A stretch of 64,000 nt of DNA from the NCBI RefSeq assembly GCF_947179165.1, contig NC_077248.1, positions 46,712,232-46,776,231 of the forward strand. The letters run 5' to 3'. The notes below the pieces were generated by a model. It had not been told where the DNA came from. It saw only the letters and a program-made list of their open reading frames with translations, and ran no database searches. Both the position numbers and the translations under genes were made by a program. Each line of letters begins with the position of its first letter. Positions within the stretch are counted from its first letter, which is position 1. Below are positions 48,835 to 60,100 of this stretch, in pieces. The DNA is from Solanum dulcamara (lineage: Eukaryota; Streptophyta; Magnoliopsida; Solanales; Solanaceae).

Positions 48835-49090
48835 ATTCCTCTGTCCCAATTTATGTGATACAGTTTAAATTTTGAGAGTCAAATAATTTAAGTTTGACCG
48901 TAAATTTAGACATGAAATCTTCAAGTTTTTGAACCAAAATTTATATATTTAAAAATTATATAAAAAATACCTTAAGTCACAATAATTATCAATTCACAAT
49001 ATTTAAAAGATCTAAAAAAACCATAAAATATAAATTTATTTAAAATTCGAAATTCGAAAATTGTCATGTAAATTGAAGGAACGGAGGGAG
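48835..49090. mobile_element. Stowaway-type MITE
   Basis: 256 bp flanked by TA (48833-48834 and 49091-49092). Ends ATTCCTCTGTCCCAATTTA and, inverted, CTCCCTCCGTTCCTTCAATT are the typical Tc1/mariner-derived Stowaway inverted repeats (CTCCCTCCGT). No coding capacity; the interior is AT-rich. Confidence 0.85.
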
Positions 49091-49391
49091 TATAATAACC
49101 AAACTACAAGTGTAATTTACATTCAGATCATGACAATATGACATTTGAGGGTTTTAACAAAAAAATGCATGAGGTCCCATTCAGGCCGGTGAGATGTGTC
49201 AGCATTTTCGTTGTCCACCATATAAAAAAGTCACCGGCCAATTGTATGCATATTAGTGGATTGTAAAAAAAAAAAAAAGAATCCTAGAACGCATCCGAAA
49301 GCTAACTTTGAAAAGTGTCCTTTTCTCTTTCTTCAATTCTATTCTTCGGTATTAAGTCATTCATCAACACATAGTTAAAGTATCCAACTCC

Positions 49392-49405
49392 CCTCTCTCT
49401 CTCTG

Positions 49406-49431
<26 letters not shown>
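49392..49431. repeat. Compound (CT)n(TA)n microsatellite
   Basis: About 12 bp of CT followed by about 26 bp of TA, ending 60 bp before the start codon of the membrane-protein gene. An imperfect direct repeat of about 22 bp (AAGTCATTCAT(C/T)AACACAT) sits on each side, at 49354 and 49433. Confidence 0.9.
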
Positions 49432-49436
<5 letters not shown>

Positions 49437-49491
49437 ATTCATTAACACATTGTTAGTCTTCTCCAAATACCTAACAAGACATTCAAGAAAA

Positions 49492-49827
49492 ATGGCTGAT
49501 AACAGTACTTCACAACCTCCTTCAATACACATACACTTATGTTTCTTCTTTCTTGTTCTCTTGACGTTTGTAAGTATTACATGGTACATCAACTATGAGT
49601 CTATATTTGAAGGCATTATGGATCAGATGAAGCTTTTTCTCATGCTATCTCCTTTACTGCTGCTGCTAGTTTTGCACTTAGATAAATCCCTCTTCTTTAA
49701 TTCTTTGCCTAATCAAGAATCCTTTGGTGACACTCCATGGGGAGTTGGATTGCTCCTTGTGCTTCTCCTTTTCATGATATCCTACCAGTCTGATTTTCGC
49801 GAACGATGGTTTCCTCTTTTAGGTTGA
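49492..49827 (+). CDS. Small integral membrane protein, host gene
   Basis: A single exon encodes 111 residues starting MADNSTSQPPSIHIH. I chose ATG 49492 over the upstream 49450 because its context (AAAAATGGC) is the better plant start and the MAD start fits the family. Three hydrophobic segments: about residues 14-33, 46-63 and 83-99, with LSPLLLLLVLHL and a conserved-looking TPWGVGLLLVLLLFMISYQS motif, then a short basic tail FRERWFPLLG. From memory this pattern recurs in short plant membrane proteins of unknown function. No signal for a retroelement origin. The mRNA start may lie near or within the CT/TA microsatellite upstream. This is the only clearly intact host gene here. Confidence 0.75.
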   Translation: MADNSTSQPPSIHIHLCFFFLVLLTFVSITWYINYESIFEGIMDQMKLFLMLSPLLLLLVLHLDKSLFFNSLPNQESFGDTPWGVGLLLVLLLFMISYQSDFRERWFPLLG

Positions 49828-50731
49828 TCATTAAATTATTACAAAGAGAAGATTTGCACGACAATCCACATGCATATTCATATCTGTATTTGTAGTTTTC
49901 ACTACCTTGTATATGATTTCTTTCGGAGCTGGAACTCCTTTCCACTGCATCAGTATTTGTTGAACATGCTCTGGATTTATCTTATTTCTATGGACAATGT
50001 AAATGAACTTGTTGCGTTATTATATTAGTTATTTTGTTTCACTACCTTTAAAATGAGATATCCCATAGTGTAATTATGAGTGTTGGTAAATAGGTTGGAA
50101 ATCTCATGGAAAGTACTTTACCACGAACACTTATAAGGAATTCTCATAAAGACATTTCAAAAGACAAGATTAAATTTAAAGAATCATTGGTGAAGTTTAG
50201 AACTTTTATGAACCAAGAATTTTTTTATAAGCCCAGTGCCTTATTCTATCACATTATACTTGTATAATCATTGTTGTTATTGCAGTTTTGTGCTAAGAGG
50301 TCATGTGTGTGTCCTGATATTCATATGTGCTCTAGAAATTCGTCACAATTTTATAAAAGCGGTACCACTCTATACTCATGTAGATCTAATTATCAAGTGT
50401 ATTCTGCAGAATAATACACCACCTATAAAGGATATGATTTAGATTAAGACTTAACCTCACTTTACCTTGCAGATTGTTGTACTATGTTCATACATCAGAG
50501 GAGGGACATAATTTTATATTGTTTTCTTGATCAACTAATAACTTGTTATTACCCATATGAACATAAGTTCATGGGATTTCCAATCACATAAGTTGGGTTA
50601 CCATCATTGTTGATCTTCTCAAATTGACAAAAGTCTCAATTCCCTTGATGTATTTTTTTCACAACAACTATTATTGCTTGGCAACCACATATGGATTTTG
50701 AAATCCACTTACCATCATATATTGTACCCCT
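49828..50731. other. Downstream flank of the membrane-protein gene, no further gene
   Basis: Probably holds the 3' UTR; no single polyadenylation signal stands out. The ORF at 50236-50442 has no recognisable motif and starts in TA-rich sequence. Otherwise nothing seen. Confidence 0.4.
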
Positions 50732-50734
50732 TTA

Positions 50735-51030
50735 CACTACAAGAAAATTGATTTTTAACGACCAATTCTTAACGAAAGGATATAAATTCGATCGTTAAAT
50801 GTGTGTTTATTGCATCACAATTTTTTTCCAGTCGTTAAAAGGTAATTTTGATTTAATATTAACGAGGGGATAATTTTTGGACCCTTAAAAAATTCAACTC
50901 CGGTCATTAAATGTTTATTATTGCGTCACAATTTTTTTCAGTCGTTAAAAGGTAATTTTAATTTCATATTAACGAGGGTATAATTTTTGAACCTTTAAAA
51001 AATTAATACCCAATCGTTACTGGTTAAGAA
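50735..51030 (+). mobile_element. CACTA (En/Spm) transposon end with subterminal repeats
   Basis: CACTACAAGAAAA at 50735 is the canonical CACTA terminal sequence. Two direct copies of a unit of about 112 bp follow (start about 50800 and 50912), with CGTTAAAAGGTAATTTT and TATTAACGAGGG blocks and scattered AACGA/TCGTT words, the usual subterminal transposase-binding style. I found no matching TTTTCTTGTAGTG end downstream and no transposase, so the other end is lost or beyond the window. Confidence 0.8.
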
Positions 51031-51099
51031 AATCACCTATTATATTTTATGGAAAAATTACTTAAATACACAACTTATTTTATCATATTCTCTCAAATT

Positions 51100-51290
51100 C
51101 TCTACCATTTGAAAAAAGTACAAAAATATACATCACTTTACATGATATATTGAAAAGTCGAATACATCATTTACGAAATGTATTAGTCAAATACATCACG
51201 TACGTGATGTATAGGATGTCCGATACATCACTTTTCGAATACATCACTTTGCATGATGTATCAAAATGTACGTAATGTATCCGAAAGTGA
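51100..51290. repeat. Array of ATACATCA / TGATGTAT words with a perfect palindrome
   Basis: ATACATCA and TGATGTAT (or close variants) occur about ten times in 190 bp, in both directions. A perfect 22-bp palindrome, arms ATACATCACGT and ACGTGATGTAT, is at 51191-51212. It may be part of the CACTA element or a separate repeat. Confidence 0.7.
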
Positions 51291-51655
51291 TCAAAAAAAA
51301 GAATTTTAAATAATTTTTAAAATAATAAAAATAAAATACAATTAAAATAATCAATATGGAATTTAGGTAAAATTTACATATTTTATTTTCATAAAACCCC
51401 ACTATATATCAATTTGGTTCTCAAATTCCACGGATACGTGACAATAGTACCAGGGGTACCACTAAATTATATATGTAGATAGACACTAATAAGTAAAGGT
51501 TTTATTTTTTTTATTTTTTCTTATAATGAGTTTTTTATTTAATGTAATATAAATTAAATAATTTGACCTACTCACCTCTCCCCAAACCTCTGTAAGATTA
51601 GAGTACAGTATATACATACACTCTCCATATTGAACTACCCACCTCTCCCCCAGCC
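51291..51655. other. AT-rich spacer, no gene
   Basis: 51560-51655 has a pyrimidine-rich CACCTCTCCCC motif twice, resembling a LINE/SINE 3' tail (CTCCCCAAACCTCTGTAAG). Nothing else. Confidence 0.35.
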
Positions 51656-51663
51656 CCTACGGT

Positions 51664-51852
51664 CAGGGGCAGACCCAGCATGTAATGAGGGGGTTCATCC
51701 GAACCCCCTTTGGCGAAAAATTATACTATTTATACATGGTTAAAATATTTTTTTATGTATAAATAGTAGATGTCGAACCCCCTTCGGCTAGTTCGTGTGT
51801 CTACTTTTTCAGATTTTGAACCCCCTTATTAAAAATCCTGCGTCTGTCACTG
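51664..51852. mobile_element. hAT-type MITE, 189 bp
   Basis: Imperfect terminal inverted repeats: CAGGGGCAGACCCAG at the left and, inverted, CAGTGACAGACGCAG at the right. Flanked by 8-bp duplications CCTACGGT (51656-51663) and CCTACGAT (51853-51860), one mismatch. The interior holds GAACCCCC words in both directions. The 8-bp duplication places it in the hAT group. Confidence 0.82.
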
Positions 51853-51860
51853 CCTACGAT

Positions 51861-52115
51861 ACAGTACTCTCAATATACATCTCTCCATCCCAATTCCCCT
51901 CCTTCTCCAGCGAAAATATCGATTTTCAGTCTCCACCACACCCATTATCCCACCATTTTCGATAGAATTTAGCATAAATTAGAGAAATTATAGACTGAAC
52001 AGTTATACCGAAGTCATCCTCAAATCTAGAGAATTGAGGAATTCATCATTTGTTGGAGCAAATCATCAAAGAAAACTCAGATAATGGCCATATGCATCTC
52101 TTAATATCCAAGTTT
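51861..52115. other. CT-rich then AT-rich stretch, possible gene leader
   Basis: CATCTCTCCATCCCAATTCC and following C-rich sequence resemble a plant 5' UTR, with ATG at 52084 followed by a stop within a few codons. It is cut at about 52115 by a gypsy LTR fragment. It may be the leader of a disrupted gene or part of the CACTA element. Confidence 0.3.
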
Positions 52116-53755
52116 GTTAGAAAATATTAAGCCCCGCCAGAAGCTACACCTAGCTAAGAGGGCAATATACGCCTGATCAAGCATCTAAGGCTCAAACCTA
52201 ACTTAAGGCCATCAATAGTAATTCTAAATAGGATAATAATGCTAAGCCAACACCACAACCAAGGTCCATAACCTAATCTAAGGATTTCACGGGACTATTC
52301 TAGTCTAAAACTCACTCGAGATCAAGAAAATGAAATCGGATGAGGAGAACACTAATCTTGGCAAATGCTCACCTAAGTCACATGTAAATTATACGAAATG
52401 ATATCTAGTAGAGTCCAGTCAAAAGGGTGAGACCGTAGCCTACCTCAAAGCCGAACACGCACGCTCTGAATTCACCACGATGAAGCTCTCGACCTCTGAA
52501 TTGCCTCCAATCACCGTCAGCTAACAAAAGGTTAATCACCTCATCAATACAATCATTTTGATGCTAAAATAATCGAATTCAGAGACGGGTCAATTTTGGA
52601 GTCAAAATGGAGAATTGTGGGACCTGCTCCCTAACTTATGGAATTGACTCCAAGAATAGGTCCTAAATGCTAAACCTAGCTTGTGTTTAAAAAGGAAGCA
52701 CAATTTGCACACTAAAATAGCTTCAATATCAACATGTATCTATATTCATAATTTGGCTAAAAATAAGAAGGGACCATAACAAGATGGAAGAAATTACCTC
52801 CAACGAAGCTTCTACACCAACTTTTGAGCTCACCAGCTGATTTCCCTCGAAAAACCACATGAAATAGCCTTTGGAATCACTCAAATTGCCTCAAAATTGA
52901 GAGAGAAATCGATCTTAAAAGATAGACATTAAACTGAAAATTTAAACCTTAAAACGACCCTCAGGTATCGCTTAAGCGAACCCCCGATGGTCGCTTCACT
53001 TTAGAGACACCCACCCATGAAGGCCTGGTCACTTTAGCGAGCCACTGGTCGCTCTAGCGACGACACCAGACTCAGTTAGTGCAAAATTGACTTGGCATGT
53101 CTAAATTCCCCGACGGGGTGCTCGGGATTTGTTCGAAATGTCGTGCGTGCAAATGAGAAATGTTACTCCAGAAAATTTGAAGTTTCGAACTCAATAGGGT
53201 GATCAAAGTTTTCATAAGAGGTCGTTACGATTGAAAGTGGTACCCACACACAAGTGCCATTTTGAGCCGAAATCCACAACGGACCTCGAATTAGACCGAA
53301 GCCTCAGGAAGCGAATGAAGGGTCGTTCTAGACCATACTCAATATTTCGAAGCTAACCGCGCTATTAGAATTTTCATCCAAGTGCGTTTTCTAAGAATAT
53401 TGACCAAAGTCAACTATAGATCAAATTTCAAAGGCAAAAGTGCCAAATGATCCCAAATTCGTATTGATTGTCTCGGTACTCGTGTCGATCATGCAACTAA
53501 TCTAATTTGGCCATTATGGAGCTGATGGAATGGTTATATTTCTGTTCTGAGGTCATTTTCCTAAAGTTAGGACTGAATTCAACTTTACAAGTTATAAAAA
53601 TTCCAAAATAAAAAACATACATAAAACTCAAACAAACGACCAGTCGACCGAATGTTCAGTGCCAACAAGTCATAAATAACTTAGGGTCACTACAGGAAAT
53701 CTCTAAATGGTGAAAATATCAAAGAATGAAGAAAATGACCGGGAGCGTCATTACA
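52116..53755 (-). mobile_element. Gypsy LTR fragment, minus strand
   Basis: Third copy of the body repeated at 34650-36030 and 36040-37480. On the minus strand it starts TGTAATGACGCTCCCGG at 53755, a true LTR start. It is truncated at about 52116. It includes TCGCTT words at 52970-53065, about 690 bp into the LTR. No gene. Confidence 0.75.
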
Positions 53756-54354
53756 AGTAGCTAGGACTCAGATTGACTACTTACTCCTCTGGAAGGGTGA
53801 TAGAGGCCTTGGTAAGGATTGCAATATTATTCCGAGTGAAAATATTACTATCCAACATAAGCTTCTGGTGATGAACTTAGATGTTTAGAGGAATAAAAGA
53901 GAGAAGACCATTTATGACCGACTAAGGATTAGATGGTGGGGCCTAACTCCCACCCTTTCTTAGGAGATGGGGGAGAAGTTGATTGGCTTAGGGGTCTGGA
54001 GTAGTTGTGGGGATGTGAAAAACATGTGGTACATAACAGCTAGTTTTATTAGAGAAGCAGCTACCAAGGTTCTAGGGGTATCGAGAGGAATCTTTGATGG
54101 TCGTCAAGGAGATTAGTGGTATAATGGAGAAGTACAAGGAAAAGTGAAAGCCAAGAAGGTTGCCTATACGGAGTGGTTGGAGTGCATGGATGAGGAGGAT
54201 AAGATTAGGCTTAAATATATCTATAAGAAGGCGAAGACGGAAGCGAAGTCGGCGGTCATCAATGCTAAGTCGACAACTTTTGAAACCTCTATCAAGCAAA
54301 GGTGGCAAGCTTACTTCCCCAGGCTCTTAAATGAAAAAGGAGATAGAGACATTG
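53756..54354 (+). pseudogene. RTE-type LINE, part 1 of 3 (end of endonuclease and linker)
   Basis: Reads ITIQHKLLVMNLDV, a TIYDRLRIRWWGL block, AATKVLGVSRGIF, then EWLECMDEEDKIRLKYIYKK and GDRDIV, the spacer between endonuclease and RT of plant RTE elements. Stops at several points. The 5' half of the endonuclease is missing; the gypsy LTR fragment abuts at 53755. The frame continues at 56682 after the solo LTR. Confidence 0.75.
54350..54354 (+). repeat. Target-site duplication CATTG, left copy
   Basis: Right copy TATTG at 56677-56681 differs at one base. Confidence 0.8.
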
Positions 54355-56676
54355 TGTCACGATCCAAGCCTAGGTCCTAGACGTGACATGGCAAATGAGG
54401 AACCCAAAAGTATCTCAAACAAGCCTCTTAGCATTCTTTTAGCCTTTCATAGGTAATGATGATAAATAAATGAGCGAAAATCATAATAGTAAATCTTCAA
54501 CTTACATATGTCCAACAATACCTCTAACTATTAGATTAAACGGGGCTAAGACAAGTCCCTAGCTCACCCTCAATCATAATAGAAGAAATGCCATAGTAAA
54601 ATATCTCAATATATCATAAGCTAGAAAGATAAAGGAGTATTGTTCCCGAAACATGGGAACTCACCAAAAATAGTCTTCAATGAAATCTCAACTAGCCACG
54701 TGGAGGAGAACGAGAAGGAGCATTAGTCACTACATGGTGATATCATGTAGGCAAAAGAGTATGTGTTAGTACTTTGAATGTACTAAGTATGTAAGGATGC
54801 ATGAACATTGAGGAAACTTTAAAACATTTATGTAATATGGAACATAATGTAATGCATGCATAATAAATCATATAAATATCCTTTAAAATATTTATTTTAT
54901 GGAAAAATGACCATAACCGATATTTAAGACCATGCGAGCTATTACATGAAATCCAACATAACCCCCTACGTTGGCCGGAGAGACTACTTGCCAGGTAGAA
55001 CTCCGTCAACTTCATTCATTTCTTTAACTTTAACTTTAAAGACTTTCATGGATCCATTAGCCTAAGCCTACTAGGGCTCTTATGTTGGCACATAGTTAAT
55101 GAGACAAGGAGTTGCTACTAGGATTCCCTTACGGAATCCCACCTCAATGCCCCATTCGGTGCTAAGTCAATCCCACGGAATAGTTTAATACTTCAAAATA
55201 TTCATAGCATATAACTTGAGAATTCAAACATCATATTCGGTAGAATATCTCATTAAAACATTTGATAATTCAAATATGCAAGAATTGTCCTTATTGCATA
55301 AACAATCCATCATTCATATCAATTCATCATTCTTTTATTTTATAAGACTCCCTTTTGATCATAGATATTGCTTTCATAAACATTCATTTGGAGTCAAAGC
55401 TTTCAAGTCAAACTTTATTAAAATATAGTAAAGCTAGGTGGGTTCAAATCACTTCAACTTGCAAATATGTATGTAAATAAATATACATAAATACTTTGAA
55501 ATCCATTAATTAAAAATCATGCTTTAAACAACCGACCATGAATTTCAAGAATCTTTAAATAGATAAATAGAAGAATTACTTATAAACTATCAATTCATAC
55601 ATATGAAATTATGCTCCATCAAAATAGACCAATAATCATTAGTTTAACCATGATTTATAATATTAAGTAAAAATAAGAATTACCATAAGAAAATATTACT
55701 TGAAATCAAGAGACTTAATTGAAAGAGTTTTTGGACTACATGAGTGGAAGAATCCATGGATAAACACCCACATAACTTAGAGTAAAGCTTAAAGAAAATA
55801 AATATAATTTATGATATAATCAAAATAATTTAGACATGAGAGTGGAAGGAATACTCTTATTGAAGCCTTACATACCTGGAATCCAAAGCTTTAGTCGGAA
55901 TCGAAGGACTTAATGAACACTCTTGAGTCCTAGCTTTTCTCCCCTCCGAAACGTTTTGTGTACTATCCGGAGTATATGAATCACCGAAATAGTATTTTTT
56001 CACTACTAAGAACTAAACTATATTTGAAAATGAATAAAGAAGTGTATAGAGAGAAGAGTTGTTTGAGAAAGTTTGATGAATAAAATGAGTAAATAAGGTA
56101 GGTATTTATAGGTGTGAAGGAAGGACCTAACAATAAATAAAATAATTATAAAGAAAAAATTTAAAAATTTAATGAAAAATTGTGATGTCATGAGTGATGT
56201 TAAATGGAGGACAATTGATGTCATGGGTGATGTCAAATGTATCTAGATCTTTTCATGGTAGGTGAGATGAGTTCTTTTTAATAGAATACTCTTTTTCGGA
56301 GCTGTGTTTGAATAAGATAAATTCCTTATTAAGATTTGGTGTCTTAATAAGAATTGTAGATATGGAAGTCTAGTTTCATATCGTTTAAGAATCAACCAAT
56401 TTGGATAATCCTATAGTGAGATATAATTTGTTTTATAAACACTCTATTCCATCATAGCATTCTGTCTTACAACAATTAATTTATTTGACCTACTTAACCT
56501 CTACAATTTAAAATATGGTCTCACAAAATTTGTAGGTAATGATCTTGTGGTTACTCAGAAATTTGAATCACATAATTTGGACAATCTTATGAAAAGTTAT
56601 ACCCAAAATACAGTGGTTGTATCATTTTTAGGCAAGAATTGAATTATTGTATACAACGTTTTTAGGGGATGTTACA
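54355..56676 (-). mobile_element. Solo LTR of the Tekay family at 1470-11056, minus strand
   Basis: 2322 bp; the minus strand reads TGTAACATCCCCTAAAAACG...GGATCGTGACA and is collinear with the 2302-bp LTRs throughout (TATA box, GTAGTACACAAAACG-like block, GGCCAACGTAGGGGG block). It is clearly more diverged from both than they are from each other. The CATTG/TATTG duplication flanks it and no internal sequence is present, so it is a solo LTR. It interrupts the LINE. Confidence 0.93.
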
Positions 56677-57183
56677 TATTGTATTAGGTGATTTGGCGTA
56701 CTCTCATATTCTTAAAGACTTTGGGTACTACGGGTATTTTAAGTTTGAGGAGATTAGACGTTCTATTAGTAGGATGAGGAGGGGGAGAGCTAGCGATCGA
56801 GCCCGATGAGATTTCTGTGGACTTTTGAAAGAGTACTGACAAGGCATGTTTATAGTGATTGACTAAGTTGTTTAATATTATTTTAAGGACTGCTAAGATT
56901 TCCGATGAATGGAGGTAGAGTGCTATGGTTCCATTGTACAAAAACAAGGGTGATATTCAAAACTGTAATAATTACAGGAGTATCAAATTGTTAAACCACA
57001 CTATGAAGATTTGGGAGATAGTGGTGAAGATGAGGGTGAGGAGAGGAATGTCAATCTCAAAGATCATTTCGGATTCATGTTGGGATGGTCGACTACTAAA
57101 GCAATCCATCTTATGCGGAGACTAGTGGAGAAATTTAGAGAAAGAAAAAGGGATCTCCACATGGTGTTCATTGAACTTGAAAA
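56677..57183 (+). pseudogene. RTE-type LINE, part 2 of 3 (RT fingers)
   Basis: Continues with LGDLAYSHILKDFGYYGYF, a RRSISRMRRGRASD block, MVPLYKNKGDIQNCNNYRSI, KLLNHTMKIWEIVVKMRVRR, FGFMLGWSTTKAIHLMRRLV and DLHMVFIELE, the N-terminal RT blocks of RTE. Frameshifts and stops are present. It is cut within the block leading to the catalytic region by the solo LTR at 57184. Confidence 0.85.
57179..57183 (+). repeat. Target-site duplication GAAAA, left copy
   Basis: Identical GAAAA at 61608-61612. Confidence 0.9.
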
Positions 57184-60100
57184 TGTTACACCCTAGAAAA
57201 TTTCATGTTACTAAGGCTACATATGACTTAATGTGAGCTCGAGGAGTAGCAAATATTACAAGTATAAAGAATAAAATTCTACTGTAGTAGCATGAGGATA
57301 GCATGAGTATAATATTTGGAGTTCGTATAATATGATTGGAATGATATGTTAAAAAATATATAGTCCTCATAATCGTGAGTTGAGGTGGGGTCCACATGAT
57401 GTGTTATTTATAAAAAGGACATATGATAAGTTATATGAATAATATACGTAAAGTTAAACACAACTCAAGAAGAAGAACCCTTGAGCGAAATCTAAGTGTA
57501 AGCCCTCTAAAAAGATGTTTTTAAGTTACGTTTTTGGGCGATCTGACTTGGGAAGACCATAACCCTATCATTGTTTGGAAATTTTGGAAAGCTCCTAAAA
57601 TGAACGTTGTAGGTAATTGGATTATCTTTCCAACCATAGGTCATGGATTTTATTCGATATATGGATCAAGAGATATAATTATTTTACTGAACAAAGGCGC
57701 TGGCCACAAATAGAGAGCCTGACACATGGTGGACATGTGGTGGGACAACTTCACCGCCCTTTATCACTATAAGTAGGCTCAAAATAGGTCATAAACAGCA
57801 TGATAATTGTTATATTCCATAATTTTGTGCATTGGACTATTCGTGAGCTAATGGACTATTATATTTCGTATTTTCATACGTCAATTCATTTACAAGAGAA
57901 TCGACTCAAGTTAAAGACGGGATCATTTTCGAACAGGAAGTAGAAATCTTTAATTCTAATTCTAATTAAAAGATATTAGTTGATATTAGCAAATAATTAA
58001 CCATGGTTGGATTATTAAGTGAAAATTTGGGATTAATTAAGATGAATTAAGCTAGTAGTGGAATGAAAAGTGGCCCCACTGCCACATGGCCAATTACGAT
58101 TGGTCCATATTTTAGTAGGGGACAATAAGACTCCTTGGAAAGCAAAATGATCTTTAAGTTGACCATAAAAATCTGTTTCAAACATAAAAAAATCTGCAGC
58201 CCTTATTATTCTCCAACTCTAGAACATTCTTCACCAAGAGAGAAGCTCTCATCTTCACCAAGAGAGAGGCTCGGCCATAGTTGATGGAGAAGCTCCAATC
58301 TTGGTGATTAAAAGTAGTTTTCTTCAAGTGTTTCAACCCTTTAAAAGGTCCATAGCAACGTGACTTTGACCAAAAAAAAGCTTCACCAAAATGTTTTCCA
58401 ACTCTAGATAATTCTATGAAGAAAGAAGTGAAAAATGTAGAGAGGAAGAGAAATCGGCCAAGCCTTGCTTTAGGAAGAAATTAAGGGGTCAAGTGTGGTG
58501 ATTCTTCAAGGTTATGTCAGCAAGGAGGAAGTCTTTAGGGCAACAAAAACATTGATGAATCAAGCCTCAAATTCCAAGCAAGTTGTGTCACTATAACCTA
58601 AGGTAAGATTTCATCTCTTTTTCCTTATCTTGGAGGCAATTTAAACTTTTATAAGTTGATAAATGTATGAAATTATGGGTGTTGATGTTGAGGTATTGTT
58701 GAGTCATGTTGGGGGTTGTTTTGGTGTAGAAAATGATGAATTACTTTTGCTTAGTATTTTGATTGTTATCGTTATGGATTTTATGATGAGAATGAAGGTA
58801 TTTAGTGGTTAAAATTGAAGCTAAACTTATTGTGGGCTATTGTAAGGATTATATTGATGATAATGTAGTTTACTTGCATACGAAAAGGATGATATAATTG
58901 TCTTGTGGCTGCTGCTATGTCTCACGAAAATTTGATAAAAAGTTAGTATGAAATAAGATATAAAATTTATATGTGGTGTTCTTAGTGTGTCCACAAGTAT
59001 TCGCAAGGTTTCGAATATCGTCATGTTGTTAGTTAGGGGCTATTTTGATAGGTTGTTGTTGTTCTTGTTGAGCTTGGAAAATTAATGATATTTAAGAATA
59101 TATGTTGTGTTGTATGTTGGTTGAGCTGTTGTAGGGTTGTTTCAATGAACATTACGATTATTGATTATTAAAGATAACTTGAAGATATAGTAGTTGTATG
59201 TGAATTTGGATTATTGTCGGATGTTATGAATGTGGATGCCTTAACTTACAAATAATGTTATAATGAAGAGATTAACTTGTATTAAATGGAATTGGAAGCA
59301 AGAAAACTTCATGATTAGTGTTGGTGTTGAAATGGATAGATTTGGAGTTGCTTGAATTAGATTGGGTTGGTTGTCGTTATTGCTATTATTGTCATGGATT
59401 ATGTGTTAAAAGTGAAGGAATTGTATATGTTAATGTTAAATCTCCATTTGAGCTGTATTGGAGTTGTTCTAAACTAAAAATGATGGATTAATATCGATTA
59501 ATATGGTGGTTGTTATTGTGGCTTATTACAAAATAAAAATGAAAGCATTCGACATGTCAAGTTGGAGTTGTAATTAATTTAAAGGTTGCATGTAATGTGT
59601 GGTTGCTTGTGTTAAATTGAAGGATAAAGTGTAGTTATGATTATGCATTGTATGATTAATTGTTGGGCAGTTATAAATTATTTTCATAAGGTGTGGTGGT
59701 TGCAACCTATTAGGAATAATCCTATAGCATCATAGTTGTCATGTTGATAATTAACGAAAGTTGAATGTTATGTGGGTTGTTCGAAATATTCTTGAATTGC
59801 GTTTTGGCTAGTTTTAACATGGTATTTTAATGTGTGATTTTTGATGTTGCTTGGTGGTTGTATGGTTGATTTGGAGATGAGAAAAGTGAGCATTATCGGG
59901 GAGGTGTTGTTCAATTTATTTTCTAGAAATAACCTACTAACGACGAAGTGCGTTTTATGCCTTTTCAAAGCCTAACCACAGTGCTTAACATATTAATATA
60001 GGTTGAGACCCAATGGGGAAGCATATACATATTGTGTGCGGATAAACTCTAAAGGAATGTAAAGCTTACCTTTTTTTCTTTTGGCATGATCCATATGAAA

